Part shown: in pieces, positions 18,050 to 27,018 of the stretch
How positions within the stretch are numbered: position 1 is the first letter of the stretch
Layout of the letters: every line of letters starts with the position of its first letter
Source: an uncultured Flavobacteriaceae bacterium
GTDB taxonomy: Bacteria > Bacteroidota > Bacteroidia > Flavobacteriales > Flavobacteriaceae
DNA length: 52,488 nucleotides
NCBI GenBank assembly: GCA_937773465.1
Contig: CALJVK010000020.1
Coordinates: 1-52,488 of the forward strand
Direction of reading: 5' to 3'
Made by a program: the position numbers and the translations under genes
Notes under the pieces: generated by a model
The model's input: the letters and a program-made list of their open reading frames with translations, nothing else
Databases searched by the model: none
Told to the model about the DNA's origin: nothing

Positions 18050-18661
18050 ATGCACATAGCCATAGCAGGGAATATAGGAGCCGGAAAAACTACTTTAACT
18101 AAATTATTAGCTAAAAAATATAAATTCGAAGGCCATTATGAGGATGTATTAAAAAACCCTTACTTGGATGATTTTTATGATCAAATGGAAAGATGGTCCT
18201 TTAATCTTCAAATTTACTTCTTAAATAGTAGATTTCGTCAAATACTAGATTTTAACAAGAATGGTAAAGACATAATTCAAGATAGAACAATCTATGAGGA
18301 TGCTTTTATTTTTGCTCCAAATCTAAAAGCTATGGGTCTTATGACCAATAGAGATTTTGAAAATTATAAATCAATATTCAATTTAATGGAATCTTTTGTT
18401 AAAGGACCCGATTTGTTAATTTATTTAAGAAGTGAAATTCCAAATTTAGTAGAACAAATACATAAAAGAGGAAGAGATTATGAAAGTTCTATAAGCATAG
18501 ATTACTTAAGTAGATTAAATGAAAGATATGAGGCCTGGATTCAAACTTATGATAAAGGTAAATTACTTATAATTGATGTGGACGATTTAGATTTTGTTAA
18601 AAACAAAAAAGACCTTCAAACAATAATCGATAAAATCGATAACAGTTTGAAAGGTCTTTAA
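18050..18661 (+). CDS. Deoxynucleoside kinase
   Basis: 203 aa, family length. P-loop GNIGAGKTTL at residues 7-16, then the DRTIYEDAFIFAPNL segment (DRY/DRS-type motif) and a lid-like region with YLRSEIPNLVEQIHKRGRDYE. It phosphorylates deoxynucleosides in the salvage pathway using ATP; the substrate choice (dA/dG/dC) is not readable. Divergent from the GLPGLI gene and convergent with hppA. Its last 50 bases encode a long hairpin that probably serves as the hppA terminator. Confidence 0.93.
   Translation: MHIAIAGNIGAGKTTLTKLLAKKYKFEGHYEDVLKNPYLDDFYDQMERWSFNLQIYFLNSRFRQILDFNKNGKDIIQDRTIYEDAFIFAPNLKAMGLMTNRDFENYKSIFNLMESFVKGPDLLIYLRSEIPNLVEQIHKRGRDYESSISIDYLSRLNERYEAWIQTYDKGKLLIIDVDDLDFVKNKKDLQTIIDKIDNSLKGL
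18601..18659 (-). terminator. hppA terminator inside the 3' end of the opposing kinase gene
   Basis: AAAGACCTTCAAAC (18608-18621) pairs with GTTTGAAAGGTCTTT (18645-18659), one bulged A; an inner ATCGAT-AAA-ATCGAT stem lies in the loop. On the minus strand it is followed by a T-rich tract (18610-18601). It is positioned 27 bases after the hppA stop. Confidence 0.7.
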
Positions 18662-18685
18662 AATATACTTTTTTAATTTATAAAC

Positions 18686-21061
18686 TTATTTCTTGTCTAT
18701 CTGACCCATAGCAGCAATCCCTATATTATTAGCTGCAGACATAACTTCTTCTTTAGTTCCACTAATAACTTTAGATGTTTTTACTCCATCTTCCTGAAAT
18801 GTTCTAGTCATAGTCCAAACATCATTTTCTGCTTCAATAACTACTTCTGTCTGGATTTGGTGATCAGCAGAAGCATGATTTGATTCTAAAGAGTGACCTC
18901 CTAAAATCGGAGCAATCACTAGACCAATTAAACAGGTAAGTTTTATTAAAATATTCATTGAAGGACCAGATGTATCTTTAAATGGATCACCAACAGTATC
19001 TCCAGTTACAGCAGCTTTGTGAGCATCAGAACCTTTATAGGTCATCACTCCGTTAATTTCAACACCAGCTTCAAAAGATTTCTTTGCATTATCCCATGCA
19101 CCACCAGCATTATTTTGAAATATAGCCCATAAAACACCACTTACAGTAACGCCAGCCATATAACCACCTAGCATCTCGGCTACTAACATGTTGTTGTCTT
19201 GGTAAACTAATTTACCTACTAAAACAACTAGTATCGGAAAACCAATAGTTAATATTCCTGGCAACATCATTTCCTTTAAAGAGGCTTTTGTTGAAATATC
19301 AACACATTTATCATACTCTGGTTTTCCAGTACCTTCCATAATTCCTGGAATTTCTTTAAACTGTCTTACTACTTCATTTACCATTTCCATAGCAGCTTTA
19401 CCAACAGCATTCATTGCTAAAGCAGAAAATACAACTGGAATCATACCACCAACAAATAGCATCGCTAAAACAGGTGCTTTAAAGATGTTAATACCATCAA
19501 TCCCTGTAAAGGTTACATAAGCAGCAAATAAAGCTAATGATGTTAATGCAGCTGACGCAATCGCAAAACCTTTACCAGTTGCAGCAGTTGTATTACCAAC
19601 AGCATCTAAAATATCTGTTCTTTCTCTTACAATAGGATCTTGCTCACTCATTTCAGCAATTCCCCCAGCATTGTCAGCAATTGGTCCAAAAGCATCAATT
19701 GCTAATTGCATAGCCGTTGTTGCCATCATTGCAGATGCCGCAAGTGCAACACCATAAAATCCAGCCAAAGCATATGATGACCATATTGCTGCAGCAAATA
19801 ATAATACGGAAGAAAAAGTAGAAATCATTCCCGTAGCTAAACCAGCAATAATATTTGTTCCAGCTCCAGTACTTGATTGCTGTACTATTTTTAAAATTGG
19901 CTTCGAACCAAGTCCTGTGTAATATTCAGTAAAAGCTGAGATTCCAGCGCCCACAACTAAACCAACTAAACAAGCATAAAATACTCTTATTGAAGAAATA
20001 TCTTGAAGACCTTCACCAAAGAAATCCATTTGCATCGTTTCTGGTAGCATCCAAGTAACTAAGCCATAACATGCTACAGCAACCATAAATATTGATGCCC
20101 AGTTCCCTATATTTAGAGCTTTTTGAACTTCTGCTTCTTTTGCATCATTAGATGAAATTTTAACTAATAAGGTACCTATAAGAGAAATAATAATTCCAGC
20201 TCCAGCTATAGACATCGGTAATAATATTGGTCCAATTCCTCCAAAGGCATCTTGAATTGCACCACCCATATCTTTAATAACATAATTACCTAAAACCATG
20301 GCAGCTAAAACAGTGGCTACATAAGAACCAAATAAATCCGCTCCCATTCCTGCAACATCACCTACATTATCTCCAACATTATCTGCAATCGTAGCTGGGT
20401 TTCTTGGGTCATCTTCAGGGATATCAGCTTGTACTTTACCTGCTAAATCAGCTCCAACGTCAGCAGCTTTTGTGTAAATACCACCACCTACTCTTGCAAA
20501 TAGAGCAATAGATTCTGCTCCTAAAGAAAAACCGGCTAATGCTTCTAAAACAACAGTCATTTGATCAGTATTAGTCCATTCACCACCCATAAAATGTTCA
20601 TAGAAAAAAATAAAGAACATAGTTAAACCTAATACAGCTAAACCAGCTACTCCAAGTCCCATAACAGTTCCACCTCCAAAAGAGACTTTAAGTGCATTTG
20701 GCAAACTAGTTTTTGCAGCTTGAGTTGTTCTAACATTTGTTTTGGTTGCAATTTTCATCCCCATATTTCCTGCAAAAGCAGAAAATATAGCACCTATTAT
20801 AAAAGCCACAACTATTAAATAAGTTGTGTCCATAAAAAAAGCAATTGCAGCTAATACAATACTTGATCCTATTACAAAAATTGTTAGTAATCGATATTCT
20901 GCATTTAAAAAAGCTAATGCACCTTCGTAAATATGATCAGAAATTTCTTTCATTTTACCATCACCTGCATCTTGTTTCATTACCCATGATTTTTTGTAAA
21001 TCATGTAAATTAATCCAATTATAGCCAGGATTATAGGCATGTAAATTACTAAAGATTCCAT
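18686..21061 (-). CDS. hppA: Membrane-bound ion-translocating pyrophosphatase
   Basis: 791 aa, with about 16 predicted membrane segments. The pyrophosphate-binding signature is [18 protein letters not shown] followed by [15 protein letters not shown]. The second conserved acidic region is [20 protein letters not shown]. The enzyme couples pyrophosphate hydrolysis to export of H+ or Na+. The residue that separates the two subclasses is Ala in [11 protein letters not shown] (Lys in K+-independent enzymes), so this is the K+-dependent type. Whether it pumps Na+ or H+ cannot be decided here. The C-terminal extension (about 80 residues, [17 protein letters not shown]) beyond the membrane core is soluble in character. 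Confidence 0.96.
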   Translation of the reverse strand: MESLVIYMPIILAIIGLIYMIYKKSWVMKQDAGDGKMKEISDHIYEGALAFLNAEYRLLTIFVIGSSIVLAAIAFFMDTTYLIVVAFIIGAIFSAFAGNMGMKIATKTNVRTTQAAKTSLPNALKVSFGGGTVMGLGVAGLAVLGLTMFFIFFYEHFMGGEWTNTDQMTVVLEALAGFSLGAESIALFARVGGGIYTKAADVGADLAGKVQADIPEDDPRNPATIADNVGDNVGDVAGMGADLFGSYVATVLAAMVLGNYVIKDMGGAIQDAFGGIGPILLPMSIAGAGIIISLIGTLLVKISSNDAKEAEVQKALNIGNWASIFMVAVACYGLVTWMLPETMQMDFFGEGLQDISSIRVFYACLVGLVVGAGISAFTEYYTGLGSKPILKIVQQSSTGAGTNIIAGLATGMISTFSSVLLFAAAIWSSYALAGFYGVALAASAMMATTAMQLAIDAFGPIADNAGGIAEMSEQDPIVRERTDILDAVGNTTAATGKGFAIASAALTSLALFAAYVTFTGIDGINIFKAPVLAMLFVGGMIPVVFSALAMNAVGKAAMEMVNEVVRQFKEIPGIMEGTGKPEYDKCVDISTKASLKEMMLPGILTIGFPILVVLVGKLVYQDNNMLVAEMLGGYMAGVTVSGVLWAIFQNNAGGAWDNAKKSFEAGVEINGVMTYKGSDAHKAAVTGDTVGDPFKDTSGPSMNILIKLTCLIGLVIAPILGGHSLESNHASADHQIQTEVVIEAENDVWTMTRTFQEDGVKTSKVISGTKEEVMSAANNIGIAAMGQIDKK

Positions 21062-21092
21062 ATTATATATTTATATTATTTAATTTCGATCG

Positions 21093-21123
21093 CAAAAGTA
21101 GTTAAATAGAGTGAATTACAAAA
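21093..21123 (-). promoter_or_regulatory. hppA promoter
   Basis: Minus strand: TTTTG (21123-21119), 18-base spacer, TACTTTTG (21100-21093), an exact match to TAnnTTTG at correct spacing. The hppA ATG is 32 bases downstream. Confidence 0.7.
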
Positions 21124-21130
21124 TTGATTT

Positions 21131-22108
21131 TTATTTATACATTACCTTCTTAATAGATTTTATAACATCATCACTGTTTGGCAACCATTCTGCAAGTAGA
21201 ACTGGAGAGTATGGTGCGGGTGTGTCTGCAGTATTTATTTTTTCAATTGGTGCATCTAAATAATCGAATATTTGATTTTGGACTTGATAAGATATTTCAG
21301 TTGAAATATTTCCATAAGGCCATGATTCTTCCAAAATAACCAATCTGTTAGTTTTTTTAACTGATTCCAGAATAGTATCCATATCTAAAGGTCTAATAGT
21401 TCTAAGATCGATTAATTCAACTTCAATTCCTTCCTCTTTTAATTTATCAACTGCTATTTGAGCTTGTTTAAATATTTTTCCAAATGATACAAGAGTAACA
21501 TCTTTTCCAGTTATTTTTACTTCTGCCTTTCCAATGGGTATTAAATACTCTTCCTCAGGAACCTCTCCTTTATCACCATACATTTGTTCAGATTCCATAA
21601 AAATGACAGGATCATTATCTCTAATCGCAGATTTTAATAAACCTTTAGCGTCATATGGATTTGAAGGAACGATTACCTTAAGACCAGGACAATTTGCATA
21701 CCAACTTTCAAATGCCTGAGAGTGTGTTGCAGCTAATTGACCAGCTGATCCAGTTGGTCCTCTAAATACAATAGGACAAGGAAATTGTCCGCCAGACATC
21801 TGTCTAATTTTTGCAGCATTATTAATTATTTGATCAATTCCTACAAGGGCAAAATTAAATGTCATAAATTCAATAATAGGTCGATTACCAGTCATAGTAG
21901 ATCCAACTCCGATTCCAGCAAATCCAAGTTCAGAAATTGGAGTATCAATTACTCTTTTATCGCCAAATTCATCTAACATTCCTTTTGACGCCTTATAGGC
22001 TCCATTATATTCAGCTACCTCTTCACCCATTAAAAAAATAGTTTCATCTAACCTCATTTCCTCAGACATAGCTTCACAAATGGCCTCTCTAAACTGAATA
22101 ACTCTCAT
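21131..22108 (-). CDS. pdhB: Pyruvate dehydrogenase E1 component, beta subunit
   Basis: 325 aa from the ATG at 22108 (MRVIQFREAICEAMSEEM), which fits the family N-terminus better than an upstream frame opening at 22129. Transketolase-like pyrimidine-binding domain (EEVAEYNGAYKASKGMLDEF, FNFALVGIDQIINNAAK, VFRGPTG) then the C-terminal transketolase domain (IDLRTIRPLDMDTI, EESWPYGNISTEI). With the alpha subunit (not in the window) it forms the thiamine-diphosphate E1 that decarboxylates pyruvate. Divergent from etfBA across a 137-base gap holding a 24-base palindrome. Confidence 0.94.
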   Translation of the reverse strand: MRVIQFREAICEAMSEEMRLDETIFLMGEEVAEYNGAYKASKGMLDEFGDKRVIDTPISELGFAGIGVGSTMTGNRPIIEFMTFNFALVGIDQIINNAAKIRQMSGGQFPCPIVFRGPTGSAGQLAATHSQAFESWYANCPGLKVIVPSNPYDAKGLLKSAIRDNDPVIFMESEQMYGDKGEVPEEEYLIPIGKAEVKITGKDVTLVSFGKIFKQAQIAVDKLKEEGIEVELIDLRTIRPLDMDTILESVKKTNRLVILEESWPYGNISTEISYQVQNQIFDYLDAPIEKINTADTPAPYSPVLLAEWLPNSDDVIKSIKKVMYK

Positions 22109-22126
22109 ATGAATTAAAATTTGACG

Positions 22127-22134
22127 CAAAAATA
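22127..22134 (-). promoter_or_regulatory. -7 promoter element for pdhB
   Basis: The minus strand reads TATTTTTG, an exact TAnnTTTG match, 18 bases before the chosen pdhB start at 22108. It supports that start over the one at 22129. No clear -33 box. Confidence 0.5.
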
Positions 22135-22174
22135 TTAAATATTTAAAGATTTTGATGCGTTTATTATTAAAAAT

Positions 22175-22198
22175 AAATACTATGCATGCATAGTATTT
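22175..22198 (+). repeat. 24-base perfect palindrome between pdhB and etfB
   Basis: AAAT + ACTATGCATGCATAGT + ATTT, perfectly symmetrical with no loop. It lies between the divergent -7 elements of pdhB (22127-22134) and etfB (22213-22220) and overlaps the expected -33 zone of the latter. Shape and place suit an operator for a dimeric regulator. It could also act as a cruciform or weak bidirectional terminator. Confidence 0.75.
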
Positions 22199-22212
22199 TT
22201 CGGAATTTTACA

Positions 22213-22220
22213 TATATTTG
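22213..22220 (+). promoter_or_regulatory. -7 promoter element for etfBA
   Basis: TATATTTG, an exact TAnnTTTG match, 25 bases before the etfB ATG. The position expected for a -33 box falls in the right arm of the adjacent palindrome and has no TTTG. Confidence 0.5.
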
Positions 22221-22245
22221 ATGTAAATAAATTAAAATATTATTT

Positions 22246-22992
22246 ATGAAAATTTTAGTTTGCATTAGTCACGTCCCAGACACGACTTCTAAAATCAACT
22301 TTACTGATGATGATACTAAATTTGACACTCAAGGTGTTCAGTTTGTTATTAATCCTAATGATGAATTTGGATTAACTAGAGCCATGTGGTTAAAAGAAAA
22401 ACAAGGAGCATCAATTGATGTAATAAATGTTGGTAATTCATCATCTGAACCAACTCTTAGAAAAGCATTAGCAATTGGAGCTGATAAAGCTTTGAGAATT
22501 GACGCAGAACCTTTAGATGGATTTTTTGTTGCTAAACAAATAGCTGAATATGTCAAAACTCATTCTTACGACTTGATTATAGCTGGAAGAGAATCAATTG
22601 ACTATAATGGCGCAATGGTTCCAGGGCTTATAGCTGGATTTTTGAAAATAAATTATGTCACTAATTGTACTAAACTAGAAATTGATAACGGCAAAGTTGA
22701 GCTTGACAGAGAAATTGATGGTGGAAAAGAAACTTTAAGCTGTAGTCTTCCCCTAATTATTGGAGGTCAAAAAGGATTAGTTGAAGAAAGTGATTTAAGA
22801 ATTCCAAACATGAGAGGAATAATGCAAGCTAGACAAAAGCCTTTGGAGGTTTTAGAGGCGTTTGATTTTTCTTCAAATACTAATATTATCAAATTTTATA
22901 AACCAGAACCTAAGCAAGCTGTTAAACTTGTTTCGGCTGATAATCTTGATGAATTAATTAATCTGCTTCATAACGAAGCTAAAGTTTTATAA
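22246..22992 (+). CDS. etfB: Electron transfer flavoprotein beta subunit
   Basis: 248 aa with the classic N-terminus MKILVCISHVPDTTSKI, the AIGADKALRI and AGRESIDYNGAMVPG stretches and the conserved PNMRGIMQARQKPL region near 190. With EtfA it forms a heterodimer (FAD plus AMP) that takes electrons from acyl-CoA dehydrogenases and passes them to ETF:quinone oxidoreductase. It is separated from etfA by 3 bases. Regulation may involve the upstream palindrome. Confidence 0.96.
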   Translation: MKILVCISHVPDTTSKINFTDDDTKFDTQGVQFVINPNDEFGLTRAMWLKEKQGASIDVINVGNSSSEPTLRKALAIGADKALRIDAEPLDGFFVAKQIAEYVKTHSYDLIIAGRESIDYNGAMVPGLIAGFLKINYVTNCTKLEIDNGKVELDREIDGGKETLSCSLPLIIGGQKGLVEESDLRIPNMRGIMQARQKPLEVLEAFDFSSNTNIIKFYKPEPKQAVKLVSADNLDELINLLHNEAKVL

Positions 22993-22995
22993 ATT

Positions 22996-23958
22996 ATGTC
23001 TGTACTTACCTATATTGAGTCCTCAAACGGAAAAATTAAAAAAAATGGTTTTGAGCTAGCTTCATATTCATGTGAATTAGCAAAACTATTGAACACTAGT
23101 GTTGTTGCTTTAACAGTTAACACAGATGATGTTAATGAATTAAGTAATTATGGAATTACAAAAATAATTAAAGTAAATAATGAATCTTTAAACAAATTTA
23201 ACGCTAGCACTTTTGCGGATGTTATTTCAAAGGCGTGTAATCATTCGAACTCTAATCATATAGTATTAAGCAGCAGCTTAGATTCAAAATATTTAGCTCC
23301 ATTATTAGCAGCTAATATTAATGCTACATATGTTAACAACGTAATTGGTCTTCCAAGTAATTTGGCTCCCTTTACAATTAAAAGAACAGCTTTTACCAAC
23401 AAGGCTTTTAGTGATTCGTCAATTAATTCAGAAAAAATAGTCATAGGGTTATCTAATAATTCATTTGGTTTAATTGAAAACTCTGTTGAAACAGAAATAG
23501 AAGATTTAAAGATTGAAATCCAAGTATCAGGTTTAACGGTTAACTCATCTGAAAAAGTATCTGGGCAAATTTCTATTGCAGATGCAGATATTGTTGTTTC
23601 GGCAGGAAGAGGTATGAAAGGGCCTGAAAACTGGAATTTAATTGAGGATTTAGCTGGGACACTAGGTGCTGCAACTGCTTGCTCAAAACCAGTATCTGAT
23701 ATGGGCTGGAGACCGCACAGCGAGCACGTAGGGCAAACAGGAAAGCCTGTTGCCACAAATTTATACATAGCTATAGGAATCTCTGGAGCAATCCAACATT
23801 TAGCAGGAATTAATTCTTCTAAAATCAAAGTAGTTATCAATAACGATCCTGAAGCACCATTTTTTAAAGCGGCAGATTATGGAGTAGTTGGAGATGCCTT
23901 TGATGTGGTCCCAAGATTGAATGAAAAACTAAAAGAATTTAAAGCTCAAAACTCATAA
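22996..23958 (+). CDS. etfA: Electron transfer flavoprotein alpha subunit
   Basis: 320 aa. N-terminal adenine nucleotide hydrolase-like domain, then the C-terminal FAD-binding domain with SAGRGMKGPENWNLIEDLA, RPHSEHVGQTGKPV, YIAIGISGAIQHLAG and VINNDPEAPFFKAADYG. It carries the redox-active FAD of the ETF dimer. It is transcribed directly after etfB. The frame is intact and the length normal. Confidence 0.97.
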   Translation: MSVLTYIESSNGKIKKNGFELASYSCELAKLLNTSVVALTVNTDDVNELSNYGITKIIKVNNESLNKFNASTFADVISKACNHSNSNHIVLSSSLDSKYLAPLLAANINATYVNNVIGLPSNLAPFTIKRTAFTNKAFSDSSINSEKIVIGLSNNSFGLIENSVETEIEDLKIEIQVSGLTVNSSEKVSGQISIADADIVVSAGRGMKGPENWNLIEDLAGTLGAATACSKPVSDMGWRPHSEHVGQTGKPVATNLYIAIGISGAIQHLAGINSSKIKVVINNDPEAPFFKAADYGVVGDAFDVVPRLNEKLKEFKAQNS

Positions 23959-24000
23959 ATTTTTAATATTTTAGAAGTAATTATTTACCCTTCTAATTGA

Positions 24001-24576
24001 ATGAGTTTAATTCGCTTAACAATAGACAGAATATCATACAGCCAAAACACCAATGGGGCATATGCATTACTTTTATCTGAAAAAGATGGTGAAAGAAAGT
24101 TGCCTGTTGTTATTGGGGCTTTTGAAGCTCAGTCAATAGCAGTAGCATTAGAAAAAGAAATTAAACCCCCTAGGCCTTTAACTCATGATTTATTTAAAAA
24201 TTTCTCTGATTGTTTTGAAATTAAAATAAAACAAGTAATAATTCATAAAATTATTGACGGTGTTTTTTTTTCAAGCCTAATCTGTGTCAGAGATAAAATT
24301 GAAGAAATCATTGATTCTAGGACATCCGATGCCATTGCGTTAGCAATTAGATTTAATTCTCCAATATTCACTTATGAAAGTGTTCTTGAAAAAGCCGGTA
24401 TAATATTAAAACATGGAGGTGAAAAATTAAAAAAAGAAAGTGGCAAATCAACCAAAGTTGATTTTGATAAAATGTCTAATAAACAAATTAAAAATGCGAT
24501 TGAAGTAGCTGTTAAAAATGAAGATTATGAATTAGCAGCAGAACTAAGGGATAAACTAACCAAAAAAAATGAATAA
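24001..24576 (+). CDS. Bifunctional nuclease family (BFN/DUF151) protein
   Basis: 191 aa. The BFN domain (about 1-130) shows GAYALLLSEKDGERKLPVVIGAFEAQSIA and SRTSDAIALAIRFNSPIF-like text. The C-terminal 35 residues (KNAIEVAVKNEDYELAAELRDKL) resemble a UVR motif, a combination common in Bacteroidota. The biochemical role is poorly defined, and nuclease activity is only reported for some plant relatives. The stop overlaps the nucleoside transporter start by 8 bases. A 7-bp inverted repeat (TTAGAAG 23971-23977 / CTTCTAA 23990-23996) ends 4 bases before its ATG and might affect initiation. Confidence 0.85.
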   Translation: MSLIRLTIDRISYSQNTNGAYALLLSEKDGERKLPVVIGAFEAQSIAVALEKEIKPPRPLTHDLFKNFSDCFEIKIKQVIIHKIIDGVFFSSLICVRDKIEEIIDSRTSDAIALAIRFNSPIFTYESVLEKAGIILKHGGEKLKKESGKSTKVDFDKMSNKQIKNAIEVAVKNEDYELAAELRDKLTKKNE

Positions 24577-25936
24577 TTATTTATTAAATACAATTAGCGA
24601 TGGATTTATACAAAATGATATAATTCTTAGTCAAGGGTTTTCTTTTGAAAGTATTTTAAGAGGATTTATTGGAATGGTTTTTTTAATATTTGTTGCATAT
24701 ATATTCAGCAGTAATCGAAAAGCAATAAATTGGAAAACCACCCTAATTGGATTGGCTACACAGTTGATTTTAGCAATACTTGTTCTTAAAGTTGAATTTG
24801 TTCAAAAAATATTTGAGTTTTTCGGAAAAATCTTTGTTAAAACTTTAGATTTTACAATGGAAGGAAGTAAATTTCTTCTTGGCGATATGGTTAATGTTGA
24901 AAGTTTTGGTTATGTATTTTTATTTCAAGTTCTTCCGACTATAATATTCTTTTCAGCACTTACATCGGTATTATTTTACTTAGGAATTATTCAAAAAGTT
25001 GTAAAAATTTTAGCACTGAGCTTAAGTAAGCTTTTAAAAATCTCAGGGGCTGAAAGCTTAAGTGTTGCTGGAAATATTTTTCTTGGTCAAACTGAAGCTC
25101 CATTAATGATAAAAGCATATTTAGAGAAAATGACTAAATCTGAAATTCTTCTTGTTATGATTGGAGGAATGGCAACAGTAGCTGGAGGAGTTTTAGCTGC
25201 GTATATTGGATTTTTAGGAGGTGAAGATGAAGTACTAAAACTTTTTTATGCTAAACATTTACTAACAGCATCTGTAATGGCAGCTCCTGGTGCAATAGTA
25301 ATTGCAAAAATATTACTTCCTCAAACGGATTCAGTTAATACAGATGTCTCAGTTTCCCAGGATAAAATTGGTGCAAACTTATTAGACGCAATAGCGAATG
25401 GTACCACCGAAGGTTTAAAATTAGCAGCAAATGTTGGAGCAATGCTATTAGTATTTATTGCTTTTATAGCCATGATTAATTTTGGTTTTGAAAAAGTCGG
25501 ATCTATTTCTGGATTAAATTATTGGATAAGTGAAAACACAACAAACTACCAATTTCTTTCAATAGAATTTATCCTAGGTTATGCATTTTCTCCAATAATG
25601 TGGATAATTGGTGTTGCAAAACAAGATATGGCTTTAATGGGTCAACTCTTAGGAATCAAATTAGCTGCCAGTGAATTTATAGGCTATATGCAATTAGCTG
25701 AGCTTAAAGATATTTCAAATGTTGTGCATTTACAATACGAAAAATCGATTATTATGGCTACATATATGTTGTGTGGATTTGCTAATTTTGCTTCTATTGG
25801 AATTCAGATTGGCGGCATTGGATCTTTAGCTCCTAACCAAAGAACTAACTTATCAAAATTTGGAATGATTGCAGTTTTAGGAGGAACTTTAGCATCATTA
25901 TTATCTGCAACTATCGCGGGAATGATAATTGGTTAA
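24569..25936 (+). CDS. Concentrative nucleoside transporter (NupC/CNT family)
   Basis: 455 aa with multiple hydrophobic helices. The family signature GNIFLGQTEAPLMIKAYLEKM lies near residue 166, followed by GGMATVAGGVLAAYIGFLG. The C-terminal part has CGFANFASIGIQIGGIGSLAP. CNT proteins import nucleosides with Na+ or H+. Compared with the shortest family members it carries an N-terminal hydrophilic stretch and a first helix near residue 30. It overlaps the preceding BFN gene, and thyA follows, placing it in a nucleotide-related neighbourhood. Confidence 0.92.
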   Translation: MNNYLLNTISDGFIQNDIILSQGFSFESILRGFIGMVFLIFVAYIFSSNRKAINWKTTLIGLATQLILAILVLKVEFVQKIFEFFGKIFVKTLDFTMEGSKFLLGDMVNVESFGYVFLFQVLPTIIFFSALTSVLFYLGIIQKVVKILALSLSKLLKISGAESLSVAGNIFLGQTEAPLMIKAYLEKMTKSEILLVMIGGMATVAGGVLAAYIGFLGGEDEVLKLFYAKHLLTASVMAAPGAIVIAKILLPQTDSVNTDVSVSQDKIGANLLDAIANGTTEGLKLAANVGAMLLVFIAFIAMINFGFEKVGSISGLNYWISENTTNYQFLSIEFILGYAFSPIMWIIGVAKQDMALMGQLLGIKLAASEFIGYMQLAELKDISNVVHLQYEKSIIMATYMLCGFANFASIGIQIGGIGSLAPNQRTNLSKFGMIAVLGGTLASLLSATIAGMIIG

Positions 25937-25987
25937 TATTTTTTAATAAGTTAAAGAATATTTTTATGTTCAATTTTAGTTAATTTA

Positions 25988-25995
25988 TATTTTTG
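25988..25995 (+). promoter_or_regulatory. -7-like element before thyA
   Basis: TATTTTTG, a TAnnTTTG match 15 bases before the thyA ATG. No convincing -33 box; the surrounding DNA is very AT-rich, so chance is possible. Confidence 0.3.
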
Positions 25996-26010
25996 AATTT
26001 TTATAATTAG

Positions 26011-26835
26011 ATGAAACAATATTTAGACTTAGTAAAGCACGTTCTTGAAAATGGCAATGAAAAATCTGACAGAACAGGCACTGGCACTAAAAGTGTATTT
26101 GGATATCAATTACGCTTTGATCTTTCAGAAGGATTTCCAATGATCACAACTAAAAAAGTTCACTTAAAATCAATAATTCATGAATTATTATGGTTTTTAA
26201 AAGGGGAAACTAACATTGAATATTTAAAAAATAATGGTGTTAAGATTTGGGATGCTTGGGCTGATGAAAATGGAGATTTAGGCCCTGTTTATGGTCACCA
26301 ATGGAGAAACTGGAACAGTGATGGAATTGATCAGGTTTCAGAAGTAATAAAAACCTTAAAGGAAAATCCAAATAGCAGAAGAATGTTAGTAACAGCTTGG
26401 AATCCAGGTGTCTTACCTGACACAAAAGAAAGTTTTGAAGAAAATGTTAAGAAAGGCAAAGCTGCATTGCCTCCATGTCATGCTTTTTTTCAATTTTATG
26501 TTCATAACAATAAATTATCATGTCAACTTTACCAAAGAAGCGCCGATATCTTTTTAGGAGTTCCTTTCAACATAGCGTCATATGCATTACTCACTGAAAT
26601 GATTGCACATGTTTGTGGTTACGAACCCGGAGATTTTGTTCATACTTTTGGAGATGCTCATATATATAATAATCACGTAGAACAACTAAATCTTCAACTT
26701 TCAAGAGAGCCAAGAAATTTACCTAAATTAAAAATATTAAGTAAAATTGATAACATAAATGATTTTAAATATGAAGATTTTGAAATCAGTAATTACAATC
26801 CTCATCCACATATTAAAGGAAAAGTTGCAGTTTAA
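26011..26835 (+). CDS. thyA: Thymidylate synthase
   Basis: 274 aa, normal ThyA length. Nucleophile Cys in [13 protein letters not shown], with the phosphate-binding [19 protein letters not shown] segment, [12 protein letters not shown] and the typical C-terminus [12 protein letters not shown]. It methylates dUMP to dTMP with methylene-tetrahydrofolate, producing dihydrofolate. The dihydrofolate reductase that recycles it is about 7 kb downstream as a membrane fusion. The 183 bases after thyA hold no gene that I can recognise. Confidence 0.97.
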   Translation: MKQYLDLVKHVLENGNEKSDRTGTGTKSVFGYQLRFDLSEGFPMITTKKVHLKSIIHELLWFLKGETNIEYLKNNGVKIWDAWADENGDLGPVYGHQWRNWNSDGIDQVSEVIKTLKENPNSRRMLVTAWNPGVLPDTKESFEENVKKGKAALPPCHAFFQFYVHNNKLSCQLYQRSADIFLGVPFNIASYALLTEMIAHVCGYEPGDFVHTFGDAHIYNNHVEQLNLQLSREPRNLPKLKILSKIDNINDFKYEDFEISNYNPHPHIKGKVAV

Positions 26836-27018
26836 TATTATGAAATTCCTAACGAAACATTCTTTTTAGTATGTAATTTCCTGATTTTTAAATTTTTAAC
26901 ATGATTATTCTTCAATAATTCAGTTAAAAACTGACAATAATTTAATAACTTGCTTTTTTTTTAAAATAACATGCATTAACGGCATGCAATTTGCATATCT
27001 AATAAAAAACCAAAGACT

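Noticed and set aside
26836..27018. Possible small gene or RNA between thyA and the T9SS protein gene
   Set aside because: No ORF, hairpin with T-run or good promoter is visible; GCATGC-like words repeat but form no convincing structure.
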